From Kineosporia mesophila (GTDB lineage Bacteria > Actinomycetota > Actinomycetes > Actinomycetales > Kineosporiaceae), in the NCBI RefSeq assembly GCF_021129235.1, contig NZ_JAJOMA010000001.1, positions 434,001 to 498,000 on the forward strand: a stretch of 64,000 bases of DNA, read 5' to 3'. The notes under the pieces were generated by a model. That model did not search any database and had not been told where the DNA came from. It worked only from the letters and a program-made list of their open reading frames with translations. Within the stretch, counting starts at the first letter, position 1, and every line of letters starts with the position of its first letter. Both the position numbers and the translations under genes were made by a program. This document shows, piece after piece, positions 29,401 to 38,400 of the stretch.

Positions 29401-32400
29401 GGCCGACGGGGCCCGGCGGGCGCAGCAGGCCCCGATCACCCCGCCCGTCGATGATGTGCTGTTCTCGGCGGATGTGGCTGAGGACGGGGTGGCGTCCCTT
29501 GATGGGGTGCTGGCGGGTCCGCCGGGGCGTACGGACGAGGTGGTCACCGATTCGTCGGTGCGCGCGGTCGCGGATCGCGAGGTGTTCTCGGCCGACGTGA
29601 CCCAGGACGCGGTGGCGTCGCTCGACGCCCTGCTCGCCGGACCGTCGGTGCTCACGCCGGAGCCGGTCACCGATCCCGCTCCCGAGGTCATGCGGATCGC
29701 CTTGGAGTCCGGACCGGAATGGCTGGTACGGGCGGAGAACGGAGTGATGCAGCTGGAACCGGCCGACAGCGGTGCGGTGGCGATGCCGGCCCCGCGGGCC
29801 GGAAAGCTGGTGCTGTCGGTGATCGGCAGCGGCCGCGACCTCGAGGTGCAGGACCTGGTGCGGCTGGTTGTGGACGGCCTGAAGCCGGAGCAGCGGGCCT
29901 CGATGGTGCTGCAGATGGACGAAGCCCCGGCCGCGTTCACCCGGGAACTGGCGGCGCAGAACGATATCCAGCTCGATGTCCTCACCCGCTCGGGTGAGGT
30001 CGTCCCGGGTACCGAGGCCGTCCCGAACGTCGATGAAGCCCCCGGAGACCGCGAGACCGAAGCGCCTTCGCCGGAGAAGATCGCCCCCTGGTACATGGAT
30101 TTCGGGGCGATGGGAAATATGGCCGTGTACTCGGCCGCTCTGCCCAGCAGTGAGCTGGTCGCGTTGGCGATGGCCACGCGGGCACTCTCAGGGGTGGAGC
30201 TTCCCCCCGGCGTGCGGACCGAGGCCGTGGGCCGTCTGGCGGCGCAGCTGCGCCGCGGCAGCGCCGCCGAGCTGATGACGAACCCCGACTCCGACATCGA
30301 CCGCTGGACCGAGATCCTGCATCGGGGTATTTCTTTCGAGGCCGGTGGGCATCTGTTCTGGGTGCGCCCACAACTGACGGGCTTCAGCAAGGTCGCGGCC
30401 ACCCCAGGCGCGGCCCGGAAGTACCATGTGTCGTTCGGCGGGACGTCAGGCAGCCGGATGGCGCATCGGGACACCAGCAAGCAGGTCGAGGCGCTCGTCA
30501 ATATTTTGTTCGGGCTGGCCGCGTCGATTCCGGCGCGCACCGTAATGCTCGGCGCACCGCGTTTCTCGTCGTCCACCTCCTCAGGTTCTAAAGTTACCAC
30601 GAAGTTTCAGATTGTTGCCGGTAGAAAACTTCTTCTGATGGACGAGTCGGAGTATCAGGCGGGCCTGGCGTTCCGGGTGTACCAAGACGGGCAGCCGCTA
30701 CCCTCGGTCCACCACGTGCTGCCCGACCTCGTCACCGTCCACCTGCCCGACGCGCTGATGCGCCCGCCGCTGGAGGGTGCGCAGCCCTACGGGCCGGTCG
30801 CGCCCCCACGGCACCTGGTGCCGGAGGCGAACGCGAGCAAGATCAGTCATTTCCACTCGCTGGTCACGGCCATCGACATCGAGAAAATGGCCCTGGAGAT
30901 TTCGCGGCTACTGCTCGATACCGGGGTCAGGCCGCAGCGGGTGGCGGCCATCATGGACGAGGTGCTCACGACCTACCTCGGTGAGTCGGCACTGATCAAC
31001 CGGGCACCCTGGTGGACGAGCCGCACTCTGGCCGGCGATCCGATCTCGGCCAGGACGGGCTGGCGGCAGACTCTTATGTCACACCCCCGGCTCGGCTGGC
31101 AGCTCCGGCAGATGGAGTTCGAGGGTTTCGTCGAGGGCACGATCCGCGACGACCGGGGGATGAGCCAGAGTACCCTGCGGGGGGAGTCTTTCAAGAGCTC
31201 TTTCCGGCAGGGCTACGGTGCGCAGCTCGGCGGTATCGAGGCGGGCGACCTGAGCGGTAAGGGCTACCTGCACGGGGGATTCACGATTCCGTTCTCCCGG
31301 TCCCACAACGTCGGCCACGACCTCGGGCTGATGCCCAAGTCCACGCTGACGCGCACGGTGAACCTGGCCCGGTACCGGGCGTTCGGTGAGATGACGATCA
31401 AGTTCTCGGGAACGCTGCACGACATCCCGGCCCTGGTGGTGCCGGCGGTCGCTGAGATGGCCGTGCCGGTGTCGGAGATGGCCGCGTTCGAGCAGGCCCT
31501 GTTCGGCCGGACGGTGTCGGAGCTGCCCACGATCGAGGTGTCCGCCGGATCCCGCCCGGTGCACCCGCTGAATCCCATCGAGAACGGTCTCACCCGAGCG
31601 GCTCTCGACCGGGTGCGCTACGGCACCGAGTCGCCGTCGGGATGGCGCCCGGCCAGCGGCCGTCTGAGTCAGAACCTGTACACGCTCGAGGAGTTGCGGC
31701 TCGCCGTGGCCACGCTGGGCGAGCCGATCGTGGTCCAGCGCCTGGACGACTCGGTGACGGCGGAGACCTCGGCGGCCTGGCGGCTGGCGGAGGAGATGGC
31801 CGCCCACGGCCGGGCGAAGCTGTACGCCGCCGACCGGTCGCTGATCCGGGCCAAGAACGGTGGCTTCACTCCGGCCGAGTACGAGTTCGCGAACATCACA
31901 CCGCGTTTCCAGGTGGTCGTGGCCGCGGACGGCTCGGTGGCCGGGCTCTTCCCGGCCGACCGGGTGATGCGTACGCCCGACCCGCGCGAGCCCGCCGCAG
32001 TGGCCTCGGGGCTCGGTACCGGCCTGGGGCACAGCACCCGGATCACCGGCGGCGAGGGCGTGCTGCCCCTCATCCACTCCTCGATTCTCAGGCGGTTCGG
32101 CGACAAGCTGACCCGTACCGACCAATGGGCCCAGATCGACCGGGAACTCGACTTCAGCTTCGGGGTTCCCGGTCTGGAGGACGACTACACGCACACGCTG
32201 ACCGGTGTGGTGTACCGGACCACGTTCGACGGGTTCGAGATCGACGTCTTCGTCCGGGGCCATCAGGGGCCGACGCTCGGTGTGGAGGAGCACGACCTCA
32301 CCGTCAACTCCCGGGTGACCTCGGGCCAGACCGTGTCGGTCGAGCGCAGCGACGGCGCCGGGTTCGAGTTCATCGTGGACGGCCGGGCCCGGCTGGGCCC

Positions 32401-35400
32401 CAAGAGCGTCGGCGTCGAGCTCGGCCGCGTCCTCTTCGCGGGTGGCTGGGACAGTTCTCGCAAGATGGGCCTGGGGACGACCGCCAAGGGCTACCGTCGC
32501 ACCGAGACCGAGGGTTCCGTCGCTGAGATCGTCAAGGGCCTGACGTTCGAGGTGGCGGTGCGGATCTCGAAGGTCAGGCGCACGGCGACGGACGTGGTGC
32601 GCACCCAGGGCACGATCTTCCGACGTCAGGTGTCGGGCGACGGTGTGACCGGCCGGGTCGCGGTGCCGGAACCGCATCAGCCGTCGCAGGCACCGACTCT
32701 GCGACAGATCATGAACGTCGGCCGCACCCGGGAGCTGCTGATCGCACCGCCGGTCTCCCGCGTCACCCGGCTCGGCGCGTCGGCGCCGACGGTGATGCCG
32801 AAGCTCGTCGCGATGCCCGATCTGGCCATGTTCATCGGCCGGGAGTACGCGCGCCGCACCGGACTTCCGGAGCCGCAGGCCATGTGGGACGTGCCCCAGG
32901 AGATTCTGGACGCCACCCGTTCCAGCGCGATCGAGGCCCAGTTCGGCGCGTACACGGGTAAGGACGGCGCGAGCACGGACCTGCCCTCGCACGACGGCTA
33001 CGACTACACGCTGACCGTGAAGGCGCACGTGGTCGACCTGACCCGGGAACGCTCCGGTGAGGACGTGGAGCTGGAGTTCTACGCCAGCTCGATCAGCAAG
33101 GTGAGTCGGGGCCGGTCCTCGAACTGGAACCTGGGGGCCGGTGCGGCGGTCGGCCCGCGGGTGCGGCTGAAGAAGACGCCGGACGACGGGACCGACACCG
33201 GCGAGATGATCGAGGACGAGGCCCGGCGCGGTACCGACGCGGTCAAGCTTCAGGCCGCCGCGCAGACCATCAGGAAGTGGACGAACGAGAGTGAGGAGCG
33301 GGCCGGCGGCGCCGACGTCGCGCGGGCCACCTACGGCGGCGTCAGCCACTCCTACAACTCGGGGGTCGTGTTCGAGACGAGCATTGTGCGGTCCAAGCCG
33401 GGTGGTCACCAAGTGCGTCCCGGCGTCGCCGGATTCCTGCACGTGGAGCAGGCTCTGGACTTCGTGGTGCCCGACCGGGTGGCCGTGGAGCTGGGCCTGC
33501 CCCGGCCCGCCGACGCCCGGCCCGCCGATGCCACGCTGGTGGACGACCGCACCTACGTCCACCCGAACCTGGCCATCGGTTCATCGCACGCCGAGACGCT
33601 GAGCGCGCCGGACGTGCTGTCCGGGGCAGTGAAAATGCTGCGGGACAAGCAGGTGCTGGCCAAGAACGAGCATCTGACCAGTACCGCGACGATGAAGATC
33701 CTGCGCTCCCGGTTCTCCGAGGAGAACCTGGAGCGCCAGCACCTGCTGCTGCTCGGTACCGGTGTGGTGGCGTGGATCCCGATGGACGCCGGGTTCGGGG
33801 CGGTGCGGTACGTCGGGGTGCGGGTGACCGCGGACCTGGTCCCCGCCCACGAGGTGCACCACCGTCGTGACGTGAAACTGATGCTGCGCAGCCAGGGGCT
33901 GGAAGGCGCTACCGAGAAGCATTCGGTGCACACCTCGGCGGGGGTCGAGGGCATCGGCTACGCGGCCGGTTTCGCCCCGAGCTGGCTGGGTGGTGGCTCG
34001 GTCGAGGCCGGCGCGCACTGGGGCCGGGGCGAGCAGGACTCGGAGAAGATCGACGCCAAGTACATCGCCCGGGCCACGATGCGGGACCGCTCCTACGAGT
34101 TCCGGCACGGGATGCGGTTCAAGGTCACGGCGGTCGGCACGCTGGAGCTACCGGCCGGGATCCGGCACCTGCTGTCGGGGACCCGGCGGGGATTCCTCGG
34201 CCTGGCCGAGGCGATGAGCGCGCTCACCGGCCAGGACGCGCTGCGCCTGAACGCAGCCGACTTCTGGTACTCCGGCCGGGCCCTCTGGAGTGCCGCTCCG
34301 GTGAACTCGACCGGATCGGTGAGCCTTCTGGTTCCGGAACACGTGACCCGGCAGCAGAATCCGAACCTCGTACGACTGCGTCCGGCGCCGGGTCGGCTCG
34401 GTGTGACACCGCTGAACTCACGGGCGGAGAACGTCACCGCCGACGACCGGGGCCGGCAGATCGCCCGCGTCGTTCAGCCGGTGGACCTGCCGGCCGACCG
34501 GATCATCGCGACGCACGCACCGCTGGTCACGGTGAAGGAGGCGCACCTGGCGCTCGACCCGGACAACGCCCCGCCCGGGTTCGAGCTGGCCACGGCCCGC
34601 GGCGCGGTGCTGGCGGAGGCCGCGGGCAGCACCAGCCTGCGGGCGCGGGTTCCGCGACTGCTGACGCACGAGCACAAGATCCCGCTGGCCAAGGGCAATG
34701 TGATCACCGGCCTGCGGCTGAACCGGGCGGTCAAGCTGACCGAGGCGGAGATCAAGGCCCGTAACTATGTCCAGACGGCGCGCGATCAGGAGCACGAACG
34801 GGAACGCTCGGCCGGTACCCACTTCAAGATCGACGCGCTGGTCGGCTACCACAACCATCACGCCCACCGGGCGGACGAGGGCGAGGGTGGTTTCGCCCGG
34901 GACACCGAGCACACGTCCGGCTACGCCGCCGACTCGCGGAACGTACTGGAGCGCAACGAGGAACAGACCCAGAAGTTCGGGTACTACGCGTTCGACGTGA
35001 CTGTCGCGCTGCACGGCCCCGACAACGCCCATCTCGCTGTGGACGTCAATCAGGGCTTCATCGGGCGGCTCCTGGCCGCCGACGTGGAGCGGTTCAAGGC
35101 GATGGACGAGTTCGACGGCTTCTTCCACGACGCCCCGGCGCTCGCCCCGCGTCCGGAGCGCCCGGCCCCGCCGATGACGACGATCACGGAGGAGGACGAG
35201 TCCGGAGAGTTGGCACCGGCGGCGGAGAATTCTGCGGTCGAGTCCGATGTGAATCCCGCGTTCGAGTCTGAGGTGAAGCCTGCTGTCGCCCCCTGGGTCA
35301 CGGCCGGGACGAACCCGCCCGGTGAGAAGCGACCGACCGAAACCGAATCTCTCACGATGGTTTCCGGCTTCCAGACCGCCCCGGCCGGGGTTACGCAGGA

Positions 35401-38400
35401 CCAGGTGACGTCGATGGCGTCGGTCTGGTCGCTCACCGGTCTCAATTCTCTGCTGACCGCGCTGGGAGTTGGCTCGTCCGCCTGGATCCTCCCCTCCGTC
35501 CCCACGCACCCGAGCGGGAACGGCCCTGCCGTGTCCCCGGTTCCGGTCGAGGGGAGCCCAGCGATCCGGGTGCGTAGGCGTGACGACGCGGCTTCGGAAT
35601 GGTTCGACGCGGGTGCCGAGGGTGGTGCCGTCTGGCGTCCTCTGAGTGAGCTGCCCCTGCGGATGCGGGTTCCCGACGGTGACCCGCTGAGCCTGGACGT
35701 TCCCCGGGTGGTACTGACCGAAGCCGGCGGTCGCCCGTTCGCGGCACCGGAACCGTCGAGGCTGGCCCAGACCGGCCAGGAGTTGGCCTCGGAGCAGCGG
35801 GTCTTCCGGGACGGCCTGCCGAGCGACTTCTACAACCGGGTATACACGTATCTCGATCACAGTGCCCCAGGCGTGGCGGTCCCTTCGCGGGACCGGGTGA
35901 ACGCGCTGGCCGCTCGTCTGATGCTGCGGTCCGTGCCTGGGCGCCGGACGATGGCGGACTTCGTCAAGGAGGTCGCCGAGGCCCACGTCGGGCAGAAGTT
36001 CTGGCTGCCGGGTGGGGGCCGCCCGGAACCGAGAACGGTGCCGGGAACGGTGCCGGGAACGGAAGGAGCCGGGAGCAGCAGCGCCGCCGGTCCGTCCTCG
36101 GCCGCCGCATCGGGCGGGCGGATCGTGGCCCGGGGCCTGGCTGCCCTCCAGGCCCGCCAGTGGCGGATGACCAACACCGCCCCCGGCTACGCCGTGGTGC
36201 ACGCCGGCCGGGACGACTCACCTTTGCCCGGACATGATGTCTTCCAGAGCAGCCTCCCGGCCGGACGGCGTCACCTGCTGGTCTGGAGCGGTGACCCGGC
36301 CGCGCTCGAGAGTCGTCCCGGCCGATACCTTGACCAGTTGCGCGGGCAGATCCGGGCGTATATCGACAGTCTGCCCCCGCGCACCACGGCCGGGCAGATT
36401 CTGCCGATGACCCTGGCCTTCCCGAACGTCACGCCGACCATGGCGGCTCATCTGGCCGAGCACTTCGGGCTGGACCTGCTGTACCTGGCCGGCGGTCTGG
36501 AACTGCGTGTCTCCGGGCTCAGTCACTGGATCGAGCCGGCCGACGGCGGCCGGTTCCGCCGGGTCCAGACCCAGGTGTTCGGGCCGGGGGCGAACGTGTT
36601 CCGGCAGGGCGAGACCCACCTGCGCAGCTTCCCGCCGATGCGTGGTGAAGGGACCGATCCCACGGGCGAGCCACAGTGGTGGGACGCCGGCTATCAGCCG
36701 GATCCCGCCTGGGCGGACCACGAACGGGCACTGCACCTGCTGCGCGCCGCGTTCGAGAACGCCGGTGTGAACTGGGTGCTTCCGGAACGCTCGGACGTCC
36801 AGGGCTGGGAGGACTTCGTCGCGAACGGCCGGCCCGCTCTGCCGCCGCGGGCCGGTACCTCGTTCCGGGAGGCCCAGCAGATGCAGATGGACCTGCACGC
36901 CTGGCTCTCCCCGAGGTCGCTGGGCGAGGTCGCGGCCGGTGGCGGGCGCTCGAGTTTCAGCCGGCCTCTCGTCCGCGGCGACCAGCGGGTCCAGGAAGCC
37001 GTATTCGTGTCCCTAGCCCGCACCACCCCGAACCCGGGCCAGGCAGCCCGTTACGAGATCTCGGTGCAGCGCAGCATCGAGTGGCTGGGGCGCAGCGGCG
37101 AGGTGCAGACGGAGGTGGCCCTGGGCCACGCCGTCTCGGACCCGACCACCGACGGTGCCCGGGAGCAGTCGTACCTCGAGGCCCGGCGGAGCACGGCATC
37201 GCTCGCCCCGCTGCCCGTACCGGCCGCCTCCCGGGTCGGCTGGGTGCCGGGCGCCCGGCGAGGGGTGCGGATCGCCGAGTCGCCCAAGGCTCTCGCCGAG
37301 GCCTCGACCACCCAGCTTCCCACCGAAACGCCGGTTTTCGTGGAGTGGGTCGGCAGTTCCGGCCGTCCGGAGGCCGACCCGGCCGTCGTGGCGGACATCG
37401 ACGCGGTGCTCGAGGGGATGCGCGGCCAGTTGCCGCGTCCGGGACAGGGACAGGTGTGGCTGCTGGTGGCGGGGCTCTCGGCGGCCACCGCCCAGTACCT
37501 CGCGATTCGGCACGGTCTGGACCTGGTGTACTCGCCGGGCGAGCTGACCCGGCCGGAGACGGATGGTTTCCCGGTGAGCACCCGGGGCGGCTCCTGGCGG
37601 CGTGTGGTCGCCGCGCCCGAGGTGCTCGCGGATGGCACGGTCACCCACTACGCCGAACAGCACCACAGCATCGCCGAGCCGAGCTTCCCGCCGTCGGCCG
37701 CAGCGGCGGGGCTGACTTGGCCCGCCCGTGTCGACGCCGGCCGCAGCGACCAGGAACGGCTGCTCGACCTGGCCCGGACACAACTGACGACAGCCGGTTT
37801 CGGCGAGATCGCGCCTAACGACCAGCAGCCGGACGCAAACGCCACGGCCGACGTGACCCGCCCGGGCGGCCGGGTGGTGCTCAACGCCGCCCAGGTACAG
37901 GCCTTCCAGCAGGGGCTGCGCGACGCGGTGTCCGTGCCCGGGCTGATCCGTCTGGCCCAGGGAGGCCGCAGCAGCATCGAGCTGCCGCCCATGACCACGT
38001 CGCGCTACACCCGGTCGGGCCGGGTGGAGACGGTGACCACCGTGGGCACGCTGCATCTCACCCGGGAACAGCGCGAAGGGACCGCGGGCACGGTCGCTCT
38101 CGACCGGGTCGTCGTGCGGCTCGAGACCCGGCAGTGGAACACCGCGCTGGGCCCGGCCGCCGCCCGGGACCTGCCGGCGCAGGAATCCGTCGACATCCCG
38201 TTCGAGATCACCCGGGAGGAGCAACCGGGGTTCTACACACTCTGGACCGACGAGAACCGGCGTCCTTCCGCCCAGACCGCGCTGCCGGTGGTGCTGGGGA
38301 TCGACCTGTTCCAGCGGGCTCGCGGGCTGGGGTTGTCCGACCGCCTGGAGTGGATGTACGCGAACGCCTACGACAATCGCGAACTGGCCTCCCTGCGCGG

